From Chiridota heheva (lineage: Eukaryota; Echinodermata; Holothuroidea; Apodida; Chiridotidae), in the NCBI GenBank assembly GCA_020152595.1, contig JAIGNY010000895.1, positions 749,001-813,000 on the forward strand: a stretch of DNA of 64,000 nucleotides. The letters run 5' to 3'. Positions 1 to 13,287 of this stretch are shown one piece after another (position 1 is the stretch's first letter; each line of letters opens with the position of its first letter). Under the pieces are notes generated by a model. It was not told where the DNA came from. It saw only the letters and a program-made list of their open reading frames with translations, and did not search any database. The translations under genes were made by a program, and so were the position numbers.

Positions 1-1462
1 GATATTTCATTGCATCTTCCAGTCAGAAAACCTGCATGATACCCTCCAAAATTTAAAGAAGTAGATTATATGTTCCGACGCTCATGTAGGGTAGGGACTG
101 CATGACAGTTGCATGGAAACTACAAAAAATAGTATAAATGGAAATGAATTCCAGTTAGGATGGAGATATACAAAGCGATCAGTGTCATATTTGTATGTGC
201 TTCTGTTAAGGATGTGCATTTGATGTTAGACACACATGTATAACACCCTCTTTGATTGTTGTTGCACGGAAGAATGAATCAAAATGCTGCAAATGCAAGT
301 TTTTGCCATTTAAAAAAAAAGAAGCAAATTAAAGAAACTAGAAATGATTGGTTTTTATATTAGTAAGTGGCCCACCTCCCATCTAGCTAGAGGAACAGCC
401 CCCTTTCTGGCTGGGGAAATACCCTCACTACCAACCCAGTTGTGAAACCTTAAAATTCAGACAAATTAATGTGTTCTGCACCAAGAAAGTGCGAAAAAAG
501 CAAAATGATTATCATAATAATTTACCTGAGGGTATGTTGCCAATTATGTTGAAAACTTTTATGAAATCGGCAAAATTTCACAAGAATTTGATAAGGTTAA
601 ATAATATTTGACCCATTAAATATTATGCGGCCTTTTTGCTATGACAAGAGTTAACAATTCTTAATTGTAAGATAATAAAAGGGGCTGGGGTGCACACTGC
701 ACACTTAAATTTAATTTGAATTCCTGGCTGCTTGTTTCAGAACTATTCTGAGACTAGTGATTGCATGATACTGTAGCATAGTTGCACATGATCTATTTCC
801 TACATTCTTTCGAAAAATTATTGATCATTTCAGGTTGCAGTAGATGATATTCTTCACATTATTTCATCAGCAAAAGCATTCTTCTATTTCATAAACTTCA
901 TTTTGTATTTTTTCACTAGTTGAGACACTTAGTAGGAATGATTTATTTATGAAATCAGTTCTGATCTTCATGATGGGTTCTAGCTTAGTGGTGGTGGTTG
1001 GAGGAGGGTGGGGGGGGGGGAGGGGAACTACCTCAAAAGAAGCATTCGAACACTTTGCGACATAATGGACATATTGGATCCTGGATACCCAGGTGTAGGA
1101 GGCAGGGGTGACCAGGGAAATTTTCCCCCCAAAGATATGTAGGGGCTAGGTTGAGAAATGTTACATTTTCAGACAATTTTCATTTGCCCCCTACAAACAA
1201 AATCAGGTCCATTTGCCAAAGTGGACCCCCCCTCACTAGGTCCACCACTGCTGAGTGTAATCTGCCCCTCTAAGCAAGTGTCTCACATCCGGTCTTTCAT
1301 CCCGCCACTGTGTGTGCGTATCGCAATCCTTTATGCAATTGTGTGGTGCATACATGTGGTGACTAGTTTCTTACATAAATCCATTTACTAGTTCCTGTAT
1401 CACCATTTCTTGAAGCTTTTTCTGTCACAATTTGTCATCAAGTGTAGCCTTTCCTTTCATTT
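1..1462. other. AT-rich non-coding DNA
   Basis: I see no exon, RNA gene or clear repeat here apart from short homopolymers, such as the G run near 1010-1020. It may be intron or intergenic DNA of the SAM-domain gene whose last exon lies at 12426. Confidence 0.5.
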
Positions 1463-3453
1463 ATGGTTCCGGTGCTAATAGCATAAGGAACCTATGCAGT
1501 CATGCTGGCATGTGTGTATGTATACGTGTATGAGGGTGCACTTGTAGATGGTGGAAGTTGGTGATAAACCATATGTTTACACACATTCCAATTGGGGACA
1601 CACCTGCAATTGGGGATATCCCCAATTGCCAGAAAGCTCAATATTCACGATTTGATTATCTTCATGCCTTTGAGGTAGTTACCTCTTAATTTCAGCCCAT
1701 TTTAAGGTTTTGTCCAATTTCCCAGTGTTTTATGGTATCTTGGTGTGTATGGTATGTATCCAAATATCTTGACTGCACCTACAGATCAAAAATTGACTTT
1801 CCCAATTACATGATAGAAAACGTATGGCATCACAAATCAAAGTGCATAGCGCCATCAATAATGTGATGTTTAGGACATGATTTTACATCTTCCAATTGGG
1901 GATATACACATGGGGCTTGAATGTTCACATTGGAACTGTAAAAATATTTATTTATCCCACTTTTATAGGATGCAGTTTAAGTACATGTGTAAAAATGTGT
2001 ATCCCAACTTCCAATGTGTGCTTTCATAGGCTTTCCTACCAAGAAGGGATGGGAATTAACATGAAATCACTGTGGGTATAGCATCTAGACATATATTCTC
2101 TAGACTTCTGCCATCATTTTTTGCCAAGGCCTTCAATTCAGAAGACCCCTTTTCCTAGTTTCACACTATGTCCCCAATTTCCACTATCTACATGTGTGGG
2201 TGTGTATGTGTGTGTGTCTGTGACAGCAAGCTTGTAAGTACAGTATCTCAAGAATGATAAACTGGATTCATGTCATATGTGGTACACAGGTAGCCAAAGG
2301 TCCGTAGATGTGCCCTATTGTTTTTGACAGTGATCGTGCATATCAATGAGTAGGCAGGGCTTAATGTAAAAATCTTGAAGTGCTCATATTTTAACAATAG
2401 CCTGTCTGTTTTGTTTCATATATAGTATAATTATGATGTTAGCTGGTGTATACATGTTCACGGTGTTAAAACATTGAATTACAATAATATGCATAGTGGA
2501 CGGGGCTTAATAGGATTTCGCTGAAAAGAGCTTGTAAGCACAGTATCTTAAGAATGGTAAACTGGATTCATGTCAATCTGGTACACAGATAGCCCTTGGT
2601 CTGTAGATGTGCGTTATTGTTTTTTTTTGGTGATATCATGCATATTATTGAGTAGGTCGGCTTAATATCAAATTTTTAAAATGCTCTTAATAATTTTGAT
2701 AATCACATGTTTGTTTTATTTCATATTTGTTATAATAATGATTATAGCTAGTGTGTAAGTGTTCATTGTATAAAAATCTTGACTTTTGTTGATATGCATA
2801 GTGGGCGGGGCTTGATATTATTTCGCAAATGAAAAGCTTGTAAACACGATATCTCAAGAACCATGTCATGTGTGGTACACATATTACATATGGTCTGCAG
2901 ATGTGCCCTATTGTTTTTGGTGGTGATGTCATGCAAATTAATAAGTGGGCGGAGCTTAAAGTGACATATTTTGAAAATGTGATAAATAAGCAACTGTATG
3001 TTTTGCATCATACTTTATGGGCATAATAATGTTGGATATTGTGTAAATGCTTATGTTATCAACAGATATCATTAATTTGCATGGTAGGCAGGGCTTAATG
3101 TGAAAAGGCTAAATGATGTAAACACCATATTTCATGAACGGTCTATCGAATTTATGCCATAAGTGGTACACATATGTGTTATGATGAATACATTGTTCTA
3201 ATGTGGTAGTGATGTCATGAATATTAATGAGTTGGCAAGGCTTACTGAGAAATTCTTGAAAAGGATAAATGAGCAACTGTTTTTGCATCATGCTTGCAAT
3301 GATAATGTTAATTATTGTGCAAATGCTAATGTTGTCAACATTTTTATTGATTTGCATGGTGGGTGTGGCTTATGAATAAATATGGAACAAATATTTCATT
3401 CATGATATGCATTGACATGACAGTTAATACAAAACTTGCAAATCAATCAGTAT
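1463..3453 (+). mobile_element. Dispersed element with ~300-bp internal repeats, copy 1
   Basis: The left end, GGTTCCGGTGC...GGAACC, is an imperfect hairpin that matches the left end of the copy at 62461. Inside are about four degenerate units of roughly 300 bp (near 2225, 2525, 2825 and 3110). Each has an AGCTTGTAA-like start, then GGATTCATGTCATA, GATGTGCCCTATTG and TTAATGAGT...GGGCTTAATGTG. The stretch at 3351-3450 matches the right part of the 62.5-63.8 kb copy. It has no transposase and no long coding frame. The right boundary is approximate. Confidence 0.65.
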
Positions 3454-4820
3454 ATGAAGTATATTCTGTATATTCTGTTTATAGTCTTACATTTTTCACA
3501 CCATGACCCTTTTGCAAATTCTTTCTAGTTTCGTAAAACTATTACTCTTTTCTTAGGCGGTATTAAAATCTAAGCGAAAGGGCATGGTTCTTTAGAAGCT
3601 CAAGACTTAAAATGCAATATTTTCCGACAGGTAATGCCAAATCCATTCTTGAAGTTTATACCGCTTGCTAATGTATCCTCAACTAACCAAAGTGATAAGT
3701 TTCGACAATATTTATAAAATATTGTATCACCAACTTCATTCTTATGTTTCACAAAGTGAAGCAAAAAATCAATTTGTTTTGGGGTTTTAATATTTGGTAA
3801 TTTTCTCTTGTATTTTTAACCTATTTTGAATTTGTTATGGGCATTGCATGAATTTCTTTTGATTTCATTTTAGTCATTAAAAAAATCATATAAATTTGTT
3901 ATGGGCATTGCATGAATTTCTTTTGATTTCATTTTAGTCATATGACAAATCACATGATATCATTGCTTGTAGCAGTTGCATTTAATGTGAATGGTTGAGT
4001 TAGTCATGCATTGCATCTGTTATTGGGTTGAATATAAGGAAGGTTTCAATAGAAAAAGATGATGGGTATAATAAATATAGTCAGGAAGGACGGATGACAG
4101 GAAGGATGGTCACATGTAGTGGTGGGGCCAGGATTTTGGCGGGGGCCAGAGAGGTGCAGCTTTGTTTCATGGGCTGAGGGGCAAAAGCCTAGAGATCGGA
4201 CAAAATATGTCACCTGTATATCATTTTCTGGGGAGAAAGTGGGGGCAAAGCGATCTAATGGGAGAAAATTTACCCCTTCTCCCTCACAACAAGGGGGTAG
4301 AAAGGATGAAGATAGACAAAGTGATAAAGGGTATTTTAAAGATAAAACCCTTTGTTTTCTATTGTTTAAATTGAACCCACCGAGCGGAAATAAACTCAAT
4401 GGACTGTGAAGGTGCAAAACAGAGACTCCTTTTTTGCCGAAATTCTTCATTTTTAACTGTATTTATATTTGAAATTTTGTAAACTTTTATCAGAATATTA
4501 CTGGAAATTATTTCTAAAATTTTGCAATGCACATGGTGCTTTCATATCATCATTATGCCCAATCCTTGCTACAAATTTTCAGTCTTTTTACCCACAAAAA
4601 CCTCCATTTTGACGAGTATAACTTATGATGCAATTAAGAAACTCACCACAGATAGTTCAGGGATTTTACGAATCAGTTATTACACTCCCAATCATCTATG
4701 TGCACACAATGAAACTTATTGTGAAGGGCCAGGTATTGTGGATTTGCTTACTGCAGGGCCATGCCATGCGTGTAATGAGGGGCAGAGGATTCATTTGGAC
4801 TTTTAAATGGATGTTTTCAT
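3454..4820. other. Non-coding DNA with a short local duplication
   Basis: A segment of about 47 bp beginning AATTTGTTATGGGCATTGCA occurs twice in direct orientation, at about 3831 and 3894, separated by a short spacer. Overlapping frames at 4046-4450 on both strands show no recognisable protein. I see no exon. Confidence 0.45.
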
Positions 4821-5579
4821 CAGTGAGTTATAAACACTCTGGTGAGTTATAAACACTTTGGTGTGTTATAAACACTCTGGTGTGTTATAAACACTGGTGA
4901 GTTATACACACTGGTGAGTTATAAACACTGGTGAGTTATAAACACTGGTGAGTTATAAACACTGGTGAGTTATAAACACTGGTGAGTTATAAACACTGGT
5001 GAGTTATAAACACTGGTGAGTTATAAACACTGGTGAGTTATAAACACTCTGGTGAGTTGTAAACACTCTGGTGTGTTATAAACAATGGTGAGTTATAAAC
5101 ACTCTGGTGTTATAAACACTGGTGAGTTATAAAAACTGGTGATTTATAAAGACTGGTGAGTTATAAAACTGGTGAGTTATAAACACTGGTGAGTTATAAA
5201 CACTGGTGAGTTATAAACACTGGTGAGTTATAAACACTCTGGTGAGTTATAAACACTGGTGAGTTATAAACACTGGTGAGTTATAAACACTGGTGAGTTA
5301 TAAACACTCTGGTGAGTTGTAAACACTGGTGAGTTATAAACACTAGTGAGTTATGAATACTGGTGAGTTGTAAACACTCTGGTGTGTTATAAACACTGGT
5401 GAGTTATACAAATTCTGGTGAGTTATAAAGACTGGTGAGTTATAAACACTGGTGAGTTATAAAGACTGGTGAGTTATAAACACTGGTAACTTATAAACAT
5501 TGGTGAGTTATAAACACTGGTGAGTTATAAACACTGGTGAGTTATAAACACTGGTGAGTTATAAACACTCTGGTGAGTT
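4821..5579. repeat. 17-bp minisatellite (GGTGAGTTATAAACACT)
   Basis: About 43 tandem units of GGTGAGTTATAAACACT. Some carry an extra CT, giving 19 bp. Units vary by point changes such as GTGTGTTATAAACAC. Each full unit contains GGTGAGTTA, which resembles a 5' splice donor (G|GTGAGT). Confidence 0.93.
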
Positions 5580-6565
5580 TGGGTGCATTGGAGTGAAAAT
5601 TTATAGCCAGGGTTATTCATCATGATGTTCCATTTGATCTAAATAGTAGTGTTTCATTTTTGGAAAAGCAGATTTTGGTGTCAGATTTGTTATTCTTTCG
5701 TGATATTTGATATATCATAGCACATTTCAGTTAAGCATGATAATTATTACATAAACAAATGTTCTATCTACAGTTGGCGGTTACTTTGCACATTAAGTTT
5801 CCGAATGTCATCTTAATCAACATTATTGGCAGTAACTACTGTACCTTCAGTTGAAGATTTGTTATTAACCAAAATTTATTTTGATTAACATAGTGGAAAG
5901 AAAGCTTGTACCAGATAAAAAGTATATTTTCACATTTTGTTTGGGAAATAAGTTGTTGTGTTATTTCGCACATTGTTGTATCATGTGTGCATTGCTTCTA
6001 AGCTTCATGGTATCTACTTTTCTTTACTATGAAAAATTAAAAAATGATAATTATTAAAACAATTGTCAGGAAATATTTCATCTAGAATGGTAGTGACTAT
6101 GGGCAGGATTTGAGAACCAAAATAGGGGGTGAGGTGAGGGGTGTGTGGGGAGGGGAAGGAGATCAAGTCACAAAATAAACTTTGCCTGGTGGGAAAAAAA
6201 TCATAAAAAGACACTAACATACACATGAAATTACCATAAGATATTAATATTGAAAAAGATTCCTCCCCCTCCCTTGTGCCGATAAATCATGCCTATGGTA
6301 GTGACAGATTTTATTTTGAATTATTCATCATAACAATCAGTGTCTTAGCTGATAATCTTTGAGGGGGAATGATTGATCAGCTCATTAAGGCTCTACATGC
6401 AAATATCCAATTGACAATATTGACAGAGAAAAACTGCTGCATTTGATTATGTGGGGCAGGACCTGATCATGTTTGTCCCAAATCAATTGTCTATCCTGTC
6501 GGTAAAAACTTATACCATTTCTCTACCGTAACATTTCTACTCCTCACTTTCCTACCTTTCAACAT
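5580..6565. other. Non-coding AT-rich DNA
   Basis: I see no exon, RNA gene or tandem repeat in this stretch. A GGGGTGAGG-rich patch near 6120-6165 is low complexity. Confidence 0.4.
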
Positions 6566-9033
6566 TCTGCACCCTTCACCACATTCATTTTTCATACCCC
6601 CTTTATGTACCATTTCACCACATTCATATACCCCCTTTCTCTTCACATACCTTATTCACTTCTCACTTACACCCTTCACCACATTCATTTACCCATCCCC
6701 CCCTTCATGTACCACATTCATTTACCCCTCACTTACACCCTTCACCACATTCATTTACCCATCCCCCTTCATGTACCACATTCATATACCCCTCACTTAC
6801 ACCCTTCACCACATTCATTTACCCATCCCCTTCATGTACCACATTCATATACCCTCACTTACACCCTTCACCACATTCATTTACCCATCCCCCTTCATGT
6901 ACCACATTCATATACCCCTCACTTACACCCTTCACCACATTCATTTACCCATCCTCCCCTTCATGTACCACATTCATATACCCCTCATTTACACCCTTCA
7001 CCACATTCATAGACCCATCCTCCCCTTCATGTACCACATTCATATACCCCTCACTTACACCCTTCACCACATTCATTTACCCATCCCCCTTCATGTACCA
7101 CATTCATATACCCCTCACTTACACCCTTCACCACATTCATTTACCCATCCTCCCCTTCATGTACCACATTCATATACCCCTCACTTACACCCTTCACCAC
7201 ATTCATAGACCCATCCCCCTTCATGTACCACATTCATATACCCCTCACTTACACCCTTCACCACATTCATTTACCCATCCCCCTTCATGTACCACATTCA
7301 TACCCCTCACTTACACCCTTCACCACATTCATTTACCCATCCCCTTCATGTACCACATTCATATACCCTCACTTACACCCTTCACCACATTCATTTACCC
7401 ATCCCCCTTCATGTACCACATTCATATACCCTCACTTACACCCTTCACCACATTCATTTACCCATCCTCCCCTTCATGTACCACATTCATATACCCCTCA
7501 CTTACACCCTTCACCACATTCATTTACCCATCCTCCCCTTCATGTACCACATTCATATACCCCTCACTTACACCCTTCACCACATTCATTTACCCATCCC
7601 CCTTCATGTACCACATTCATTTACCCATCCCCCTTCATGTACCACATTCATATACCCCTCACTTACACCCTTCACCACATTCATTTACCCATCCCCCTTC
7701 ATGTACCACATTCATATACCCCTCACTTACACCCTTCACCACATTCATTTACCCATCCCCCTTCATGTACCACATTCATATACCCTCACACCCTTCACCA
7801 CATTCATTTACCCATCCCCTTCATGTACCACATTCATATACCCCTCACTTACACCCTTCACCACATTCATTTACCCATCCCCTTCATGTACCACATTCAT
7901 ATACCCCTCACTTACACCCTTCACCACATTCATTTACCCATCCTCCCCCTTCATGTACCACATTTATATACCCCTCACTTACACCCTTCACCACATTCAT
8001 TTACCCATCCCCCTTCATGTACCACATTCATTTACCCATCCTCCCCCTTCATGTACCACATTCATATACCCTTCACTTACACCCTTCACCACATTCATTT
8101 ACCCATCCTCCCCATCATGTACCACATTCATTTACCCATCCTCCCCCTTCATGTACCACATTCATATACCCTCACTTACACCCTTCACCACATTCATTTA
8201 CCCATCCCCCTTCATGTACCACATTCATTTACCCATCCTCCCCCTTCATGTACCACATTTATATACCCTTCACTTACACCCTTCACCACATTCATTTACC
8301 CATCCTCCCCATCATGTACCACATTCATTTACCCATCCTCCCCCTTCATGTACCACATTCATATACCCTTCACTTACACCCTTCACCACATTCATTTACC
8401 CATCCTCCCCCATCATGTACCACATTCATTTACCCATCCTGTCCCCTTCATGTACCACATTTATATACCCCTCACTTACACCCTTCACCACATTCATTTA
8501 CCCATCCCCCTTCATGTACCACATTCATTTACCCATCCTCCCCTTCATGTACCACATTCATATACCCTTCACTTACACCCTTCACCACATTCATTTACCC
8601 ATCCTCCCCATCATGTACCACATTCATTTACCCATCCTCCCCCTTCATGTACCACATTCATATACCCTTCACTTACACCCTTCACCACATTCATTTACCC
8701 ATCCTCCCCCATCATGTACCACATTCATTTACCCATCCTCCCCCTTCATGTACCACATTCATATACCCTTCACTTACACCCTTCACCACATTCATTTACC
8801 CATCCTCCCCATCATGTACCACATTCATTTACCCATCCTCCCCCTTCATGTACCACATTCATATACCCTTCACTTACACCCTTCACCACATTCATTTACC
8901 CATCCTCCCCCATCATGTACCACATTCATTTACCCCACACTTACACCCTTCACCACATTCATTCACCAATCCTCCCCCTTCATGTACCCCATTTATTTAC
9001 CCCTCACTTACACCTTCACCACATTCATAGACC
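6566..9033. repeat. ~64-bp pyrimidine-rich minisatellite (2.5 kb)
   Basis: A tandem array of about 64-68 bp units, each built of two related halves: CACCACATTCATTTACCC, then ATGTACCACATTCATATACC, with variable C tracts between. The array is nearly free of stop codons in all three forward frames (open stretches of 585-645 codons). This follows from the composition: TAA, TAG and TGA are almost absent from the unit. The encoded peptides are the same short motif read in different frames, so this is not a gene. Confidence 0.95.
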
Positions 9034-9424
9034 TGCACCTATAATATGTTATCCTTAAGATTCATAAGCAGCATTTATCCCGCAGAAAGTCACCCTAAAA
9101 TACAAAAAATTACCATACAAAAGATATGAATGTAGAAAAAAGTGGGGAAGGGGAAGGGGGGGGGGGGATTTTCCCTTCCCCAAAATCCTGCCTATGCTTA
9201 AATTTATTTTTCTGACAGATACACAAATATGCTCAATCGTAGTCCTCCTCTCTTTGGCCTGTTTTTCAGTTAAGAAGCTTTAAATGTATCTTTAAGGAGA
9301 TATGTGAAAAATCTTCGTTCACTTATATTTTCAAATGCACTCCATGTCAGTGGTGTTTTTAAAAAGACATGCATGATCCTTCTTATCCAATCCTCTGTAT
9401 GCCCTCAGATGAAAAACTTAATTT
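9034..9424. other. Non-coding spacer
   Basis: Unremarkable sequence with a G-rich tract at about 9140-9170. The open frame starting at 9304 only becomes recognisable where the retrotransposon remnant begins. Confidence 0.4.
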
Positions 9425-9793
9425 CATCACCTTACCTCACAGTCCATCATTTTCTCCTTGCTTGCCTCCTGTGCAACCTTCCCAGAACTTCACTCGCTCC
9501 CCACAAGTCAATTGCCGAGTTCTTCCAGAAAATCCCTCTGGATAAAATTATCTCCTTCCTTCATCATATTTTCCTCTACAACCTTATTTAGTCCTCCTCT
9601 CCCACCCCCTCCCTCTACTTTGTTTTTTCACCCATGCACCTCTCTCAATCCCAGCTTTCTGACTTTTAGTTCTCGTATTTCTCTTAATCTCCCCATTTCC
9701 TTTCCTTCCTACCTCTAGAATGATCTAACCTCTCAGGCACAATTGACCCTCGTTATCGTGGTGCCGTTAAGCCCTCATCAAACAAACAATCAG
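9425..9793 (+). mobile_element. 5'-truncated non-LTR retrotransposon (LINE copy 1)
   Basis: It retains the extreme C-terminus of the ORF2-type protein. Readable pieces include VHHFLLACLLCNLPRTSL and IAEFFQKIPLDKIISFL, and it ends LYNLI plus stop. A C-rich 3' UTR follows, then the family's tail: GGCACAATTGACCCTCG, TGGTGCCGTTAAGCCCTC, ATCAAACAAACAA. The same protein end and tail recur at 18898 (reverse) and 54541. It is a dead, 5'-truncated copy. Confidence 0.8.
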
Positions 9794-10145
9794 TACCTTA
9801 AAATTGTAGGCATATGTGTCCTTATTTTCTCTTCTTGTGCCCCTCAAACTGGAACTCTCATACAGCCACTCTCCCATACACCCTAATCTTCTTCTTCATT
9901 GTTAGAAGATGTTTTTTTGTTCCTTTCGGTAAAATCAGGAAACAGTACGTCCAGATCTCCCTACAAATGTTCTCCTTCCATGCTCCTTTTAATTTGTCAC
10001 ACCAATGACAAATAGGTAAAATATAAAGACATTACCTCTAGATCTCACTACAAATATTCAGTCTCCCCCTCCCCTCCCCCCCCCTTTTTTTTCTCCCGCA
10101 CAAATCTCCAGTTCTGTGGGTATGACTTTTAGATTCAGCAATAGA
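9794..10145. other. Non-coding spacer
   Basis: The region includes CT-rich sequence (about 10060-10095) resembling retrotransposon 3' UTR. No exon is recognised. Confidence 0.4.
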
Positions 10146-10709
10146 TTAAAGGAATAATCCCATAATTTTTATATTTTTATATATATGATACAGAAAACTT
10201 TTAAAAACAAAAGTGGTGAAAAAACTATGTTAATATCTTGTTCTGTTTAGAAGTCACAACATTTTAAAGTATTTTTGAATTTAGACAAAAGTGACTAATT
10301 GGCAACATCTGTGATGTCATAGAGACAATTTCAACAAAACATCTTTTGTATTTCTTTAAGAATAATTTGGATATTTTTCTCATTGAAAATGTGAAATACA
10401 CCTAGAAAAAACAAAATGTTTTATTGTAAATTATATATTCCACCTTATCTCTATACTAAACCAAAAATGCTGTTCGATAATTTAAAAAAAGTGTGACTAA
10501 ATTTATAAGAAATACATGAGAACTGTGCTGGAATTGCCTTGATAACATCACTAAGCTGAAGGACATATACTGTACGAGGTGTTTTTAAGAACATTTTTCT
10601 ACTCTTAACATTGTTATAACTTCTAAACGGAATAAGATATCAACATAGTTTTTTCACAACTTTGTTTCTACACATTTTCTTTTTCATATATAAAAAAAAT
10701 TAAAATCCA
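10146..10709. mobile_element. TTAA-type MITE relic
   Basis: It begins TTAAAGGAATAATCCC, close to the left terminus of the intact element at 55670. Its interior has GATGTCATAGAG and, near the right end, ATATCAACATAG, also as in that element. The expected GGAATATTCCTTTAA terminus is absent; a 25-bp minisatellite begins at that point. It is probably a diverged copy missing its right end. Confidence 0.5.
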
Positions 10710-11541
10710 AACTCACTGACTTAACACGTTAGAAAACTCACAGACTTTACACATTAGAAAATTCACAGACTTTACACAGAAAACTCACAGACTTTACATG
10801 TTAGAAAACTCACAAACTTTACACGTTAGAAAACTCACAGACTTTACACGTTAGAAAACTTACTGATTTTACACGTTAGAAAACTCACTTACTTTACACG
10901 TCAGAAAACTCACTGACTTTACACGTTAGAAAACTCACTGACTTTACACGTTAGAAAACTTACTGACTTTACACGTTAGAAAACTCACTGACTTTACACA
11001 TTAGAAAACTCACAGACTTTACACAGAAAACTCACAGACTACACGTTAAAAAACTCACAGAGTTTACACGTTAGAAAACTCACTGACTTTACACATTAGA
11101 AAACTCACAGACTTTACACAGAAAACTCACAGACTTTTCACATAAAGAAAACTCACAGACTTTACACGTTAGAAAACTCACAGACTTTACACGTTAGAAA
11201 ACTCACTGACTTTACACATTAGAAAACTCACAGACTTTACACAGAAAACTCACAAACTTTACACGTTAGAAAACTCACAGGCTTTTTACATTTGAAAACT
11301 CACAGACTTTACACCTTAGAAAACTCACAGATTTTACACGTTAGAAAACTCACAGACTACACATTAGAAAACTCACAGATTTTACACGTTAGAAAATTTA
11401 TAGACTACACGTTAGAAAACTCACAGACTTTACACGTTAGAAAACTCACAGACTTTACACGTTAGAAAGCTCACAGACTTTACACATTAGAAAAGTCAGT
11501 GATTTTATGCATTAGAAAAGTCAGTGATTTTATGCATTAGA
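10710..11541. repeat. 25-bp minisatellite (GACTTTACACGTTAGAAAAC)
   Basis: About 33 tandem units of GACTTTACACGTTAGAAAAC plus TCACA. Variants have CATTAG for CGTTAG, and a shorter form lacks the TTAG. CG/CA alternation at the same position is frequent. Confidence 0.93.
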
Positions 11542-11690
11542 AATCAATGTTTTTTTTCATCTGTCAACAAACAATGGGGCTTATTATGAATGGTGCCACT
11601 GGGCCAGATCCTGTGTGTAAAAGTCAACAAACAATGGGGCTTATTATGAATGGTGCTACTGGGCCAGATCCTGTACGTAAAATGTAGAGC
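11542..11690. repeat. Tandem duplication of ~60 bp
   Basis: A segment beginning GTCAACAAACAATGGGGCTT and running through TGGTGCCACTGGGCCAGATC is present twice, at about 11563 and 11622, with a few differences. Confidence 0.8.
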
Positions 11691-11904
11691 AGAGGATCCA
11701 CTTTCATTTTGAAAGTATGTTTTACGAGGGAGGTATTAACACTGATGGGTTTGAATGCAATAGACTGAAATTTTACAGTGAGTTTATATAGTGAGGTATT
11801 CATCATTAAAATGATGTCTCAAGAGCTGTTCAGATATTGAACTCTATACCATCTCCATTGATAATTATATTTTTGATTTCAAATTACCTTTAAAAACTTT
11901 TAAT

Positions 11905-12151
11905 TACTTCATCATGCCTCCCTCCACAACCATATTTAGTCCTTCTCTCCCACCACCCTCTACCTACATTTACCCCATTTTTTAACAATCTTGCACTTCC
12001 TCTCTCGATCCCAGCTTCCTGGCTATTAGCCCCCATACTTCTCTCTGACGACTCCTATTTTCTTTTCTTCCTACCTCTGGAATGATCTAACCACTCAGGC
12101 ACAATTTGACCTTCGCTGTCGTTGTCCTTGAAGTTCTTATCAAACAACAAA
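11905..12151 (+). mobile_element. LINE tail fragment (copy 2)
   Basis: It begins within the same 3' region as the other copies (CATGCCTCCCTCCACAACCA) and passes through CTACCTCTGGAATGATCTAA. It ends with a diverged tail: GGCACAATTTGACCTTCG ... CTTATCAAACAACAAA. It is severely 5'-truncated. Confidence 0.7.
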
Positions 12152-12425
12152 CTTTTATAGCTTTCGGTCGAAAAGTGAGGGCGTCTATTATGCTCAAGTC
12201 ACAGGAATTTTGGAATAACAAGTCTAATTTTTCATTTTTGTGTCATTTCATGGGAAATAATTATGATTAATTTGAACATTGTTGGTATCAATTGTTTTCA
12301 GTACAAAAACATACACGAGAAGTATTGAGAAATATGGCTGCCAACTCCTTTAAGTTATGCAAATATTGTTACTTAAAAAGTTAAATCAAGATTTCATTGC
12401 TAACTTTTTTACTGCAACTTTACAG

Positions 12426-12635
12426 GAGTATGATGACCTTCGCCGACCTCCTACCATCTCCTCATGGCTCATGGACGTTGGCCTTCCGCAGTATACCCAC
12501 AACCTGGTAGACAATGGATGGGACAATATGGCATACGTCGACCAGATATCAAACGCTGACCTCATGGAAGCTGGTGTGGCTGATAAGAAACACCGCGAGA
12601 GGATTCTTGAAAGCTTAAAGAGCATGCCTACATGA
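12426..12635 (+). CDS. Terminal exon of a SAM-domain protein
   Basis: The exon follows a good acceptor (pyrimidine-rich tract then TTTACAG at 12420-12425). It enters in phase 0 and encodes 69 residues plus a stop at 12633-12635. Residues from about ISSWLMDVGLPQYTHNLVDN through ADLMEAGVADKKHRERIL form an almost complete sterile alpha motif. The usual SAM landmarks are present: W-L at the start of helix 1, GL..Y, the NGWDN turn, DL..AGV, and H+..IL in helix 5. SAM domains mediate protein-protein association and are often the last domain of signalling scaffolds. The NGWD turn recalls SHIP2-, SASH- and ANKS-type SAM domains, but I cannot assign a family. No upstream exon was recognised, so the gene is partial here. 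Confidence 0.85.
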   Translation, partial: EYDDLRRPPTISSWLMDVGLPQYTHNLVDNGWDNMAYVDQISNADLMEAGVADKKHRERILESLKSMPT

Positions 12636-12689
12636 TAGTGGCTGACCATCAGGAGGCGATTTGTGCCAATCAGGAGTTAGAATACTTAA

Positions 12690-12967
12690 AGGTACATGGA
12701 CAGGTAGCAATAACATAAGCTCAAAAAGTGTCAAATATATTATAACCTTTGATATTTGAAATTTAGGAAAGAAATGTAAAGAATTACATTAAAGATTTAG
12801 TTTTATTTTGTTCATACATCGTCACTTTTGAACATGCTGAAAATTTTCACAAACTTTGATTTGTCATAACCTTAAAACTATAAGTGATATTGTGACCATT
12901 TAAAAACTGTTTTACTCACATGTTAATGCTCTTTCATCTGGGTAAATTTTTACCTGTCCATAAACCT
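12690..12967. mobile_element. 278-bp TTAA MITE
   Basis: TTAA flanks both sides (12686-12689 and 12968-12971). Terminal inverted repeats are AGGTACATGGACAGGT on the left and ACCTGTCCATAAACCT on the right. There is no coding capacity. Target choice and ends fit piggyBac-like mobilisation (TTAA target duplication). Related copies lie at 20.7, 38.6 and 60.7 kb. Confidence 0.85.
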
Positions 12968-13287
12968 TTAAGAATATTTTTTTGTGAGCTGCTTCTATGT
13001 TGTTATAGAGGTACAGGATGACCGAAAGGGGTGGGAGAGGGAGTGGAGGGGGGTTAAATGCACACCAGCACTGAAGAAACCTTGAAATATGTACAGGTTA
13101 TTTGGGTGGATCCCTTCAGGCAAAAAGGTACTTTGCTCTTTGAGAGTTAAATGTGCACAAAAAGTTGAATTTGTCGGTAGTTTCATTATCAATATCTAAT
13201 TAAGATCAGCCAACGTTTTATAAAGATATTAACATTTTTATTTGGGCAAGCTATCTTGCACCTTTGGGCTCATATTGAAACCAATTG

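Noticed and set aside
7093..9030. 645-codon open frame
   Set aside because: It is the 64-bp minisatellite read through; the same motif appears in all three frames and has no domain.
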